Shown one piece after another: positions 36,103-44,685 of a stretch of DNA of 64,000 nt (the first letter of the stretch is position 1; every line of letters starts with the position of its first letter). The notes beneath the pieces were generated by a model, which was not told where the DNA came from, searched no databases, and was given only the letters and a program-made list of their open reading frames with translations. Position numbers and translations under genes: made by a program. The DNA lies in contig NZ_CP071596.1 in assembly GCF_017357105.1 (NCBI RefSeq), positions 2,604,001 through 2,668,000 of the forward strand, in the 5' to 3' direction. The DNA is from Natronosalvus caseinilyticus (GTDB taxonomy: Archaea > Halobacteriota > Halobacteria > Halobacteriales > Natrialbaceae).

Positions 36103-37329
36103 TTACTCGGTCTCGAAACCGACGTGAGCGGCGATCCGCTCGACGACGTACTCGGCCTGGTCGTCCGGGAGACACCGGGGGTTGATCGTGAACTGGGACT
36201 GGTGGACGTCGTCGGCGCCGACGAAGATTCGCGGGTTCTCCGCCCGGAGCCCTCCGACCAGCGATACGGTATCGACCGGCGACCGCTCCTCGTCTACGGT
36301 CACGACGACGCTGGTGACCGCGTCGGTCTTCCCGGCGTTGGCGAGGTCAGCGTCGAGACAGTCGATCCCCTCGAGTCGGCCGGCGATTCGCTCGGCGCGG
36401 TCGTGCCATTCCTCGAGTACCGCCTGGTCGTCCTGCTCGATGAACGCGTCGAGCGCGGCGATCAGTCCGGCCAGTTCCTCCTTGCCGACCTTCATCGACC
36501 GACCGATCCCCTGTCGGGGAACGCCGGGGAGGTCGTCGACGTCGACGAGGCTCTCAGGCGGGTCGTACACGGGCTCGGAAGCGTGCATGTCGAGGTGCTG
36601 GCGAGCGACCGATGTGATCAGGTCCTCGCGTCCGGCGAGGATTCCAGAGGATTGGGGGCCGCGGATCGCCTTTCCGCCGCTGAAAGCGACGAGATCGGCG
36701 CCCTGCTCGACGAATTTCGAGAGGTTCTCGGTCGGCGGCAACTCGGCCGCCGCATCGACGATGACCGGGACGTCGTGGTCGTGGGCGATCTCGACGACCG
36801 TCTCGAGCGGCGGTCGTGTGTAGGGTTTCTCCATGTAGGCCACCGCGACCGTCTCGTCGGTGATCGCCGCCTCGATCTCCCATGGCTCGGTGTTCTCCGA
36901 ACCGGTGCCGAGGGTATAGTCGTTCGCCCCGACGTCGACGATTTCGGCGCCAGCGACGCGCAGGGCGTGGTCGTAGCCGTTTCGGTGGGTGCGAGGCATC
37001 ACGATCTCGCTCGGGACGTCCTCGGTGTCGGGCAGCCGGGCCATGACCTCGAGGTCGTCGCCGGCGATACACGCGGCCGCCGCCAGCGTGAGCGCGGAAC
37101 TCGCGCCGTTGGTGACGTAGCCGGCGTCAGCGCCAGTCGCCTCGGCGATGCGCTCGGAAGCGGCCGCCTGCAGGTCCGAGAGGCGGACGAACGCCTCTGC
37201 CGCACGATTCATGGCCTCGAGGGACTCCTCCCGGATGAGCGTGCCGCCGATCCGTGTCTTGGTCCCGGTCGCGTTGACGACCGGCGGGACGCCGAGGTCG
37301 TCGTAGATCGTGTCCCCGTCGAGCGTCAT
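36103..37329 (-). CDS. SelA-like PLP enzyme, D-glucosaminate ammonia-lyase type
   Basis: 408 aa. The fold-type I PLP lysine is K220 in AFSGGKAIRGPQSSG, with D192 in VIVDAAAELPP. The SelA-like family contains L-seryl-tRNA(Sec) selenium transferase and also catabolic enzymes such as DgaE, which removes ammonia from D-glucosaminate-6-phosphate to give 2-keto-3-deoxygluconate-6-phosphate. The opening VVNATGTKTRIGG matches the catabolic branch. I infer an amino-sugar-acid dehydratase/ammonia-lyase. Selenocysteine synthesis is unlikely because archaea use a different enzyme. Its ATG overlaps the stop of the FAH gene by four bases (ATGA), so the pair is translationally coupled and their products probably act in sequence. 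The long upstream frame to 38010 is a shadow. Confidence 0.83.
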   Translation of the reverse strand: MTLDGDTIYDDLGVPPVVNATGTKTRIGGTLIREESLEAMNRAAEAFVRLSDLQAAASERIAEATGADAGYVTNGASSALTLAAAACIAGDDLEVMARLPDTEDVPSEIVMPRTHRNGYDHALRVAGAEIVDVGANDYTLGTGSENTEPWEIEAAITDETVAVAYMEKPYTRPPLETVVEIAHDHDVPVIVDAAAELPPTENLSKFVEQGADLVAFSGGKAIRGPQSSGILAGREDLITSVARQHLDMHASEPVYDPPESLVDVDDLPGVPRQGIGRSMKVGKEELAGLIAALDAFIEQDDQAVLEEWHDRAERIAGRLEGIDCLDADLANAGKTDAVTSVVVTVDEERSPVDTVSLVGGLRAENPRIFVGADDVHQSQFTINPRCLPDDQAEYVVERIAAHVGFETE

Positions 37330-38060
37330 CGGGCGATCACCCGGTTCTCGAGGACGCCGACACCCTCGAACTCGACCTCGACGACGTCGCCCTCGCTCAG
37401 ATCGTCCGGTCCGAAGGGCGTCCCGGTCGCGATGACGTCGCCCTGCTCGAGGGTGATGAGTTCGGAGACGTCCGAGACGAGTTCCGGCACCGTGAAGATC
37501 AGGTGTTCGCGCGTGCTCTCCTGTTTCGTCTCGCCGTTCAGGCGCAACTCGAGGGTGGCGTCGTCGGGCACCTCGTGCGGCGTGGCCACCACGGGCCCCA
37601 TCGGGAGCGAGGCGTCGAAGGCCTTCCCGCGCACCCAGTTGCGCTCCTCCGCTTGGTCGTCCCGGTTCGAGATGTCGTTGAGGCAGGTGAAGCCTTCGAC
37701 GACGTCCATCGCCTCTTCGACCGAGACGTCGCGACACTGCTCGGCGATGACGACGCCGAACTCGGCCTCGAACTCGACGCTCTCGCGTCCTGGCGGTAGT
37801 TCGATGGCGTCGCCGTGGGCGACGACGCAGTTGGGCGTCTTCAAGAAGAGTTCCGGGCGTTCCGGTCGGTCGTCGAAGCCCGACTCCCGGCGGTGGTCCA
37901 TGTAGCCGCCGGCCTGGCAGATAATCTTCGTCGGTTCCGACGGCGGGAGGACGTCCACCTCGTCGGGATCGTACGTCTTGCCGTCGGCGACGATGCCGTC
38001 GCCGGTCCACTCACCGCGTCGTGCGTAGCCAGTCTGGTCGCTGAATCGTACCGTTCGCAT
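37326..38060 (-). CDS. Fumarylacetoacetate hydrolase (FAH)-family protein, likely 2-keto-3-deoxy sugar acid dehydratase
   Basis: 244 aa. The family metal ligands appear as E98 and E100 in FEAEFGVVI, together with NDISNRD and KAFDASLPMGP (binding of the keto acid). The final IATGTPFGPDDLSEGD motif is typical. FAH-fold enzymes include acylpyruvate hydrolases and the 2-keto-3-deoxy-arabinonate/xylonate dehydratases of Sulfolobus and Haloferax. Given the coupled ammonia-lyase gene and the semialdehyde dehydrogenase in this window, a sugar-acid dehydratase is the best guess. ATG 38060 gives the conserved start. It follows the D-aminoacylase gene by 73 bases. Cytoplasmic. Acylpyruvase activity remains possible. 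Confidence 0.85.
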   Translation of the reverse strand: MRTVRFSDQTGYARRGEWTGDGIVADGKTYDPDEVDVLPPSEPTKIICQAGGYMDHRRESGFDDRPERPELFLKTPNCVVAHGDAIELPPGRESVEFEAEFGVVIAEQCRDVSVEEAMDVVEGFTCLNDISNRDDQAEERNWVRGKAFDASLPMGPVVATPHEVPDDATLELRLNGETKQESTREHLIFTVPELVSDVSELITLEQGDVIATGTPFGPDDLSEGDVVEVEFEGVGVLENRVIAR

Positions 38061-38133
38061 TGTCACTCGAGCATTCCCGCGAGACACCAACGTTCTTTCG
38101 ATCCCGCCAGTAATCGGTCGATCGAGGCGGTAC

Positions 38134-39732
38134 TCAGGCCCGAATCGCACCGCCCGGCCGAGCGCCGGTGTCCTCGCCGTCGCGAACGATTGGCGTCCCG
38201 TCGACCACGACGTGTTCGATCCCGAGCGGGTACTGTTCCGGGTCGTCGAACGTCGCGCGATCGTCGACCACCGCCGGATCGAAGACGACCAGGTCCGCGT
38301 CGAGGCCCGGACGGAGCACGCCCTTCGAATCGAGTCCCATCGCTCGAGCGGGGAGCGACGTCATCGATCGGACGGCCTCCTCGAGCGACAGGAGGTTTTC
38401 CTGGCGCACGTACTTCGCCAGGATTCGGGGAAACGAGCCGTAGACGCGGGGGTGGGGACGAGCGCCGAACAGGCCATCGGTGCCGACCATGACGCGCTCG
38501 CTCCCCATGATCGTCCGGACGTCCTCCTCGATCAGTCCGTGGGCGATCATCGACGCCTCGAAGTCCTCCGCGAGCAGGACGTCACAGAGGACGTCGATCG
38601 GCGTGCTGTCGCGCTCGGTCGCGATGGTCGCGATGTCGCGTCCACCCTCCTCGCCGAATTCCTCGGAGGTGAGGTTCGTCACCTCGATGCGGTCCCAGCC
38701 GGTCTTGCCGCCGACGTTCTCCCAGCCGTCGATGCGCCACTCCTCGATGTCGCGACGAATCTCCTCGCGCTGGTCGGGGTCCGAGAGCGTCTCGCGGAGG
38801 GCGTCTGCGTCGCCCGACTGCACCCACGGCGGCAACAACGACGTCAGCATGCTACTGCCCGCCGTGTAGGGGTACTGGTCCGCAGTGACGTCCACGCCGC
38901 GCTCGCGGGCAGTCTCGACCTGTGCGAGCAGGCGGTCGGCCTTTCCCTGCTGTTCGCTGCCGGTGACCTTGAAGTGCGAAATCTGCAGCGGAATGTCGTG
39001 GTCGGCGCCGATGTCGACGAACTCGTCCAGTGCCTCCCAGATCCAGCGACCCTCGCTGCGGATGTGGGCGACGAACGGCCGGCCGTAGGGGGCGAGTTCG
39101 GCCGCGAGTCGGGACACCTCCTCGGTCTCCGAGTACACCTGCGGCGTGTAGACGAGTCCCGTCGAGAAGCCGATCGCGCCGTCCTCGAACCCCTCGCGGA
39201 CGAGCGCTGCCATCTCTTCGACTTCGTCGTCGGTCGGCTGGACATCGTCCATGCCGAGCACGTCGTAGCGGGCGGTGCCGTGGCCGACCAGCGTCGCGAC
39301 GTTCGGCGCGATGTTCGCGTCGTCGACCGCGTCGAGGTACTCGCCGAGGGAGTTCCACGTCCACTCGCGCTCGAGTCGCCCCGCGAGGCCGCTGAGGTAC
39401 TCCTGCCACGGACCGATGCCCTCCTCCCGGTAGAGTGGGGCCATCGAGAACCCGTCCTGGCCGAGAATCTCGGTGGTGATCCCCTGTCGGGTCTTCGGGG
39501 CAAGGGAGGGGTCGGCGAACAGCTCGAGGTCGGAGTGGGAGTGGGCGTCGATGAAGCCCGGGGAAACGACGCTCCCGTCAGCGTCGATCCGCGTGTCGGC
39601 GTCGAGGCCGTGGTCGGGGGCCGTCGCGATTCGATCGATGCGACCGTCGACGACGCCGACCGCGCCACGAAACCAGGGCGCGCCCGTGCCATCGACGATC
39701 CGGGCGTTCTCGACGAGTAAATCGAGGCTCAT
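38134..39732 (-). CDS. N-acyl-D-amino-acid deacylase (D-aminoacylase) family amidohydrolase
   Basis: 532 aa. The amidohydrolase metal motif is SPGFIDAHSHSD near residues 58-69, followed by HIRSEG and LQISHFKVTG (His ligands and the Lys/Glu region). The C-terminal VMVGTDGLFG supplies the metal-binding Asp. Two beta-sheet segments at the ends form the usual composite domain. These zinc enzymes remove N-acyl groups from D-amino acids, and related ones act on other amides. In this island the substrate may be an N-acylated amino-sugar acid or aminoacyl sugar. It is the first gene of the four-gene minus-strand operon. A reversed GGATTTAGG box about 28 bases upstream supports ATG 39732. Confidence 0.9.
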   Translation of the reverse strand: MSLDLLVENARIVDGTGAPWFRGAVGVVDGRIDRIATAPDHGLDADTRIDADGSVVSPGFIDAHSHSDLELFADPSLAPKTRQGITTEILGQDGFSMAPLYREEGIGPWQEYLSGLAGRLEREWTWNSLGEYLDAVDDANIAPNVATLVGHGTARYDVLGMDDVQPTDDEVEEMAALVREGFEDGAIGFSTGLVYTPQVYSETEEVSRLAAELAPYGRPFVAHIRSEGRWIWEALDEFVDIGADHDIPLQISHFKVTGSEQQGKADRLLAQVETARERGVDVTADQYPYTAGSSMLTSLLPPWVQSGDADALRETLSDPDQREEIRRDIEEWRIDGWENVGGKTGWDRIEVTNLTSEEFGEEGGRDIATIATERDSTPIDVLCDVLLAEDFEASMIAHGLIEEDVRTIMGSERVMVGTDGLFGARPHPRVYGSFPRILAKYVRQENLLSLEEAVRSMTSLPARAMGLDSKGVLRPGLDADLVVFDPAVVDDRATFDDPEQYPLGIEHVVVDGTPIVRDGEDTGARPGGAIRA

Positions 39733-39892
39733 GCACACCCAATTCGCGGCCCCCGTCCTAAATCCACCGCTCGTGGACGGCAACTGTCCCGCTGACTAGC
39801 CGTCGGACGCGCATCCTCGTTCCGTCTCGAGCCACCTGTTCTCGCTCCGAAGGGACCTATCGTTTCGTGTTATTGTGAAATGTATCTCAACC

Positions 39893-39908
39893 ATGAAAAT
39901 CTATATAT
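39893..39908 (+). promoter_or_regulatory. Promoter of lyase 2
   Basis: TGAAAATCTATATAT sits about 25-38 bases before ATG 39932. It shows the same GAAAAT-plus-TATAT layout as the lyase 1 promoter, suggesting parallel control, and rules out the upstream start at 39875. Confidence 0.6.
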
Positions 39909-39931
39909 CCTACGAGTTAGAGTGTTATTTG

Positions 39932-42900
39932 ATGTCACAGCGCAAGCAACGTGAGCGTGAGGAGCACCCTTCCGAAACGGGTGACGACCACCAGTGGGAA
40001 ATTGACCAGTTGGGCGCGGTTCGAAATCCCCTGACGAATCCGAATCTCTCGCGGCGATCGGTCCTGACGGCGACCGGTGCCGGGTTGCTCGCCGGATTGG
40101 TCCCGACGGGTACCGTCACCGCGGCTGAAGACGACGAGCGCTATCACCGCAAGACCCGGCCGACGATGTGGACCGAGACGATGCGGGCGAACGCTCGACG
40201 GAACATCGGTCGCTACGACTGGGCCGCGGGCCAGCGCGACAACGCCGTCGAGTCGGCCGATAGCTACCTCGAGAAGTACGGTCCTGACCTCGATAGCCTC
40301 TGGAGCCTCGTTACGTCCCAGCAGGTTCCGCGTGGTGGTGGCCTCTCGAACGAACGCCTCGTCCTGGGCGGCGACAGCGACCCCGGCACCGACCGCCTGT
40401 GGAAGATCGAGACGAACGTCGACGACCCCCACGGCGACGGCAAGTTGACGGTACCGACGAACGACTTCGGCGCCTACCGAGAGAGCGGCCTGAACGACCG
40501 GGGAATGTTCGACCCTGACCTGGCCGACGACTCGCTGCTGGTCAACGAGGAACACCCCGAGATGGGCGAGGGCTGGGGCGTCGACGACGGCTGGGGCTGG
40601 GTCGACGAGAACGACGACCTCGGGATGGGCGAGGGCAACCGGTGGAACTTCGTCGCCTACTACAACCACTGGTTCGTCTGGCGCCCCGGTGGGGTTCGTC
40701 GAATTCTCGACGCGCTGGTCGACGCCTACCTGCTCACCGAGGAATCGAAGTACGCGGTCGCCGGACTGGTACTCATTGATCGGATCGCGGACGTCTACCC
40801 CGAGATGACGATCGCGGACTACCAGCAGAACGCCCACGGCTTCTGGAACAGCCACGGCGGCCGCCAGACCGGTCGCATCATCGGGTCACACTGGGAGGGC
40901 AACCTCGCCCGGCGGCTGCTTGTCGCCTACGACGCGTTCTTCCCCGCGCTCGACGATCCGGCGGTCGCGGACGATGTCGTGAGATTCCTGGATGGGAAGA
41001 CCGACGAATACCCCGGACTGGCCGCCAAGGATTCGGTTGCGCGTATCCGAGAGAACATCGAGGAGAACTACATCCAGGAGATCTTCCTGGCCGCGAAGGC
41101 GTCCCAGATCGCCCCTGGGCGGGGCCAGTTGTCGGCACTCGCGATTTCGGCCCGGGTGCTCGACGACACGCGCGAGAACGGCTATACGCGGGAGGCCATC
41201 GAGTGGATCTTCCAGCCCGGCAACGAGTACTTCGACGGCGACGTCTGGAACGAGGAACCCGAGAACTGGTACACGACGGGTGGAAACGTGCTCGCTCCGA
41301 TCGTCGACCAGTGCGACCGCGACGGGTACTGGCACGAGGGCTCCCTCGGCTACAACCGGATCCGGATGTCCTCGATCCTGCAAGTCGCCCAGAACCTGCA
41401 GGGCTACGACGGGTTCGACGGCGCCGACCTCTACCAGCATCCGAAGTTCCAGAGCGCCCTCAAGATCAACTCGGACCTCCTGCTCCTGGACGAATTCTCG
41501 CCTGCGCTCGGGGACACCCACCACCCGGCGGGCAACGAGATGAGCCAGAGCGGCATTTCGGACGGCTACGAGGTGACGGGCGGTTCCCGATTCGCCAAGC
41601 TGTGGCACTACTCGAACGGCTACTCGACGACTGGAATCAGAGGCTCCATCTACGACGCCGAACCCGAGGGACTCGCCGAGGAAATCCAGTCGATCGTCGA
41701 CGCCGAGGGACCCCTCGACCTGCCGAGCCAGAACCTTGCGGGCTTCGGCTTTGCAGCCCTCCGGGACGGCGAGAACTACACGACCGAATCCTTCGGCGAA
41801 ACCTACGACACGTCCGACCTGTTCGCCGAGGCCTCCGCCCCGATCAACGACAGCTTCGACGAGGCGATCCAGTTCGAAGCCAGCCAGGCGGGCGAGTGGT
41901 GGACGTTCGAGTTCGACGTCGCAGACGCCGACGAGTACGAACTCGATCTCGAGACGCTGTTCGTCAGCACCTACGGCATCTACGACCTGTCCATCAACGG
42001 CGAGTACGTCGACACCATCGACTTTATGGCCGATGGCAGCGGTCGAGACACCATCTCGTACCTGCTCGAGTTGCCCGCGGGAACCAACACGATGCGCTTC
42101 GAGTGCGTCGGCAAGAACGACGACTCCGGGGGGTACAAGATGGCGCTGTACTACTTGACGTTGTTCGACGAAGAAGCCCGCGAACGTCGGGACGCGGCCG
42201 AACTGGGGAACGCGAAGCGCGCGTTCTGGATGTATTACGGCCGGAACGGAATCGGCGGCGGTGGAACCCCGCACGCTCACCGCGATACGCTACAGATCGG
42301 CGGTGCGGCCCACGAGATGGAACTCTCTCGGGACCTCGGCTATCCCGAGGCCACTGGTTCCCACCCGCCGCGACAGTTCTTCACGGACAACACGATCAGC
42401 CACAACACGGTCGTAGTCAACGAACGCGGCCAGGATCACCACTGGGTCGGCCAGCCACGACACTTCGAGGGCGAGGACGAACGGGTGAACCTGATCGACG
42501 TCGAGGCACCTCACGTCTACGAGGAGACCGACGAGTACCGGCGAACGACCGCGATGATCACCGTCGACGAGGAACACTCCTACGCCGTGGACTTCTTCCG
42601 CGTCGCCGGCGGCGACGACCACCGTTACGGCTTCCACACCACGAAAGCCGACCTCGCCACCGAGGGCCTCAACCCCGAGGCCCAGGACGGCGGGACGTTA
42701 GCCGGAGAAGGCGTGCCGTACGCAGATTCGTCGTACAACAGTCCGCGGTCGCCAGACTCGCGAGGGGCCGGGCTCAACTACTTCGACCAGGTCGAACGCG
42801 ACGACGACCCCGCAGACCGGGTCGTCCTCGACTGGGATATCGAGGACCACTTCAACATGCGGGACGACGACGCCGACGGTGTCCACCTGCGACTCACGTC

Positions 42901-43711
42901 GTTCGGCGACTTCGACGACGTCGAACTGGCCAACGGCTATCCCCCGAACAGCTCCGGGGGCGCCGCGCCAGAGGACAGCCTCAGGTACGCCTTCCTCAAC
43001 CGGCGTGGATCGGACCTCGAAACGACGTACACGTCCGTGATCGAGCACTTCGACGGCGACCGAGTCGTCGACTCGATCGAGGAGGTTCCGGTTTCGGGCG
43101 GGCCGGGCCACGCCGTCAAAGTCGAACTGACGAACGGGCGCACCGACTACGTCGTCTGTTCGTTCGAGAAGACCGACACGCTGACGGTCGACGACACCTT
43201 CGAGTTCAAGGGCTTCTTCGGCCTCTACTCGGTCGAAGACGGCGAGCCCGAGTACGGTTACGTCCAGGACGGAACGCACCTCGAGCCCCTCGACGAATCA
43301 CCGCTCATCCAGGAAGCCGAGGGGTTCGTCCGGGGCACCGTCGAGGACTTCACCCGGGAGATGAGCCTCGAGAACGAACTGACGATCCGAATTGCCGCCG
43401 ACAAGAACCTCCTCGAGCGCCACACCGGATTCGTCTACGTCGACAACGACCAGCGCGACCCCTGGCGGGGCGAACCCGACCCGGAGAACCCGGTCCTGGG
43501 TCGCGACCAGCGCGGCCGAGGGAACGGTTCCTATCCGGTCGAGGCCCTGGAGGGCGGGCGCGGAAACCTGCTGACGGTCGACGTCGGCGAGAAGACCTTC
43601 ACCCGTGATTTCGTCGACCCAGACCGGCTCGAGGACGGCGGGTACAACTACATCATCGAGGAAGGCGACGACGTTCGGATTCCGCTGACGTCGGTGTGGT
43701 CGCGGGAGTAG
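39932..43711 (+). CDS. Giant Tat-exported heparinase II/III-like polysaccharide lyase (lyase 2)
   Basis: 1259 aa. The Tat signal has R41-R42 (SRRSVLTATG), with cleavage probably near 64. The domain order equals lyase 1: toroid with YYNH at 243-246 and NSHGGRQTGR, inserted beta domain, then beta-sandwich with H781-x-H783-x-D, D801 (SRDLGYP) and H824 (TISHNT). All residues proposed as catalytic or zinc-binding in lyase 1 are conserved. The two proteins are highly similar along their length and share an identical 80-base stretch, yet loops differ around residues 500-560 and in the 940-960 region. They probably act on related but not identical linkages. The protein works outside the cell and feeds the importer. 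Flanked by the divergent D-aminoacylase operon and convergent with the amidotransferase. Confidence 0.9.
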   Translation: MSQRKQREREEHPSETGDDHQWEIDQLGAVRNPLTNPNLSRRSVLTATGAGLLAGLVPTGTVTAAEDDERYHRKTRPTMWTETMRANARRNIGRYDWAAGQRDNAVESADSYLEKYGPDLDSLWSLVTSQQVPRGGGLSNERLVLGGDSDPGTDRLWKIETNVDDPHGDGKLTVPTNDFGAYRESGLNDRGMFDPDLADDSLLVNEEHPEMGEGWGVDDGWGWVDENDDLGMGEGNRWNFVAYYNHWFVWRPGGVRRILDALVDAYLLTEESKYAVAGLVLIDRIADVYPEMTIADYQQNAHGFWNSHGGRQTGRIIGSHWEGNLARRLLVAYDAFFPALDDPAVADDVVRFLDGKTDEYPGLAAKDSVARIRENIEENYIQEIFLAAKASQIAPGRGQLSALAISARVLDDTRENGYTREAIEWIFQPGNEYFDGDVWNEEPENWYTTGGNVLAPIVDQCDRDGYWHEGSLGYNRIRMSSILQVAQNLQGYDGFDGADLYQHPKFQSALKINSDLLLLDEFSPALGDTHHPAGNEMSQSGISDGYEVTGGSRFAKLWHYSNGYSTTGIRGSIYDAEPEGLAEEIQSIVDAEGPLDLPSQNLAGFGFAALRDGENYTTESFGETYDTSDLFAEASAPINDSFDEAIQFEASQAGEWWTFEFDVADADEYELDLETLFVSTYGIYDLSINGEYVDTIDFMADGSGRDTISYLLELPAGTNTMRFECVGKNDDSGGYKMALYYLTLFDEEARERRDAAELGNAKRAFWMYYGRNGIGGGGTPHAHRDTLQIGGAAHEMELSRDLGYPEATGSHPPRQFFTDNTISHNTVVVNERGQDHHWVGQPRHFEGEDERVNLIDVEAPHVYEETDEYRRTTAMITVDEEHSYAVDFFRVAGGDDHRYGFHTTKADLATEGLNPEAQDGGTLAGEGVPYADSSYNSPRSPDSRGAGLNYFDQVERDDDPADRVVLDWDIEDHFNMRDDDADGVHLRLTSFGDFDDVELANGYPPNSSGGAAPEDSLRYAFLNRRGSDLETTYTSVIEHFDGDRVVDSIEEVPVSGGPGHAVKVELTNGRTDYVVCSFEKTDTLTVDDTFEFKGFFGLYSVEDGEPEYGYVQDGTHLEPLDESPLIQEAEGFVRGTVEDFTREMSLENELTIRIAADKNLLERHTGFVYVDNDQRDPWRGEPDPENPVLGRDQRGRGNGSYPVEALEGGRGNLLTVDVGEKTFTRDFVDPDRLEDGGYNYIIEEGDDVRIPLTSVWSRE

Positions 43712-43714
43712 GCG

Positions 43715-43760
43715 GTCACGGTTTCCGATTTTCTGTCCTGGCGTTCACGTTCCCGTTTTC
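43715..43760 (+). terminator. T-rich termination region behind lyase 2
   Basis: Several T-runs (TTTCCGATTTTC and CCCGTTTTCG) directly follow the stop codon at 43709-43711, resembling intrinsic archaeal T-rich terminators. No strong hairpin is needed for this type. Confidence 0.4.
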
Positions 43761-43930
43761 GTCGAGTAACAGTAACTCCAGACCCTCGTTCGACGTACTC
43801 AACCTGAACCTCGCCGCCTGTTCCACCGCTCGAGCGAGCAGGATTCGCTGGAACAGTATGGCGCTCGAGCGGTGTTCGGGTGGAACGGCGAAGTACTCGA
43901 GCGAGGTTCGTTGAAACGAAGGAACGCTCG

Positions 43931-43936
43931 AAAAAC
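43931..43936 (-). terminator. T-run behind the amidotransferase gene
   Basis: On the minus strand CCGTTTTTCG directly follows the stop codon of the gene at 43939-44646, a plausible archaeal T-run terminator. Confidence 0.4.
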
Positions 43937-43938
43937 GG

Positions 43939-44646
43939 TCAGGCTCGCGATTCGCTCGTCGGCCGCTCGGCCGACAGCGACTCGACGTACTCGAGGAAGT
44001 TGTCGAACAGCACTTTGGCGTCAGCCGCCGTGACGACGTTCTCTTCGGTGATCCCGTCGAGGACGGCGGCGATTCGTTCCTCGGGCAGGTCCTTCTCGCG
44101 GGTGATCCGTTCGGCGGTTGCGCGGTCGTACTCCGGGTGAAACTGGACGCCGAAGACGTGGCCGGCGCGAAAGCCGTGGATCGAGTAGTCGTTCTCGGCG
44201 GTGAGTTCGGCTCCAGGCGGGAGTTTCGTCACCTCGTCGGAGTGGGTCGTGAACGCCAGGAAACGGTCGGGGAGACTCGACAGCAACTGCGAATCGCCGA
44301 CGCGTTCGATCTCCCGGTAGCCGATTTCGTACTCCCCCATCGGTTCGACTCGGCCGCCGAGGACGTGTGCGAGTAACTGGTGGCCGAAACAGACGCCGAG
44401 CACGGGAAGGTCGCGATCGATCGCCTCGTCTACCCACTCGAGCAGTGGCGGAATCCACGGTTCGTCGCCGTAGACCGACGCGCCAGACCCGCTGACGATC
44501 ACGGCGTCGTAGTCGTAGGTGTCGGGGAGTTCGCCTTCGTCCACCGCGAACGAGTGGACCTCGGCTCGTACGTCTCGATCGAAGTTCCGCGCCGTCGCCT
44601 CGTCGTTGTACGAGGCGTTCAACAGCGCGACTCGGAGTGCGTGCAT
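43939..44646 (-). CDS. Class I glutamine amidotransferase-like protein
   Basis: 235 aa, single domain. The nucleophile C86 sits in PVLGVCFGHQLL, with H170 and E172 in VQFHPEYD, so the Cys-His-Glu triad is complete. GSGASVYGDEPW corresponds to the oxyanion region. Stand-alone members often resemble GMP synthase glutaminase domains or gamma-glutamyl hydrolase-type enzymes that hydrolyse gamma-glutamyl amides (PuuD-like). It is last in a minus-strand row of Gfo/Idh, aldo/keto reductase and isomerase genes, 39 bases after the isomerase stop, but may have a separate promoter. The role in this context is unclear: removal of a glutamyl group or provision of ammonia. Confidence 0.85.
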   Translation of the reverse strand: MHALRVALLNASYNDEATARNFDRDVRAEVHSFAVDEGELPDTYDYDAVIVSGSGASVYGDEPWIPPLLEWVDEAIDRDLPVLGVCFGHQLLAHVLGGRVEPMGEYEIGYREIERVGDSQLLSSLPDRFLAFTTHSDEVTKLPPGAELTAENDYSIHGFRAGHVFGVQFHPEYDRATAERITREKDLPEERIAAVLDGITEENVVTAADAKVLFDNFLEYVESLSAERPTSESRA

Positions 44647-44685
44647 TCTCGTTGTCCGGTACGAAACACTGGAGCGTCAAATACG

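Noticed and set aside
36103-37329. SelA-like enzyme as selenocysteine synthase
   Set aside because: Archaea make selenocysteine by the PSTK/SepSecS route, haloarchaea are not known for it, and the operon context is sugar-acid catabolism.
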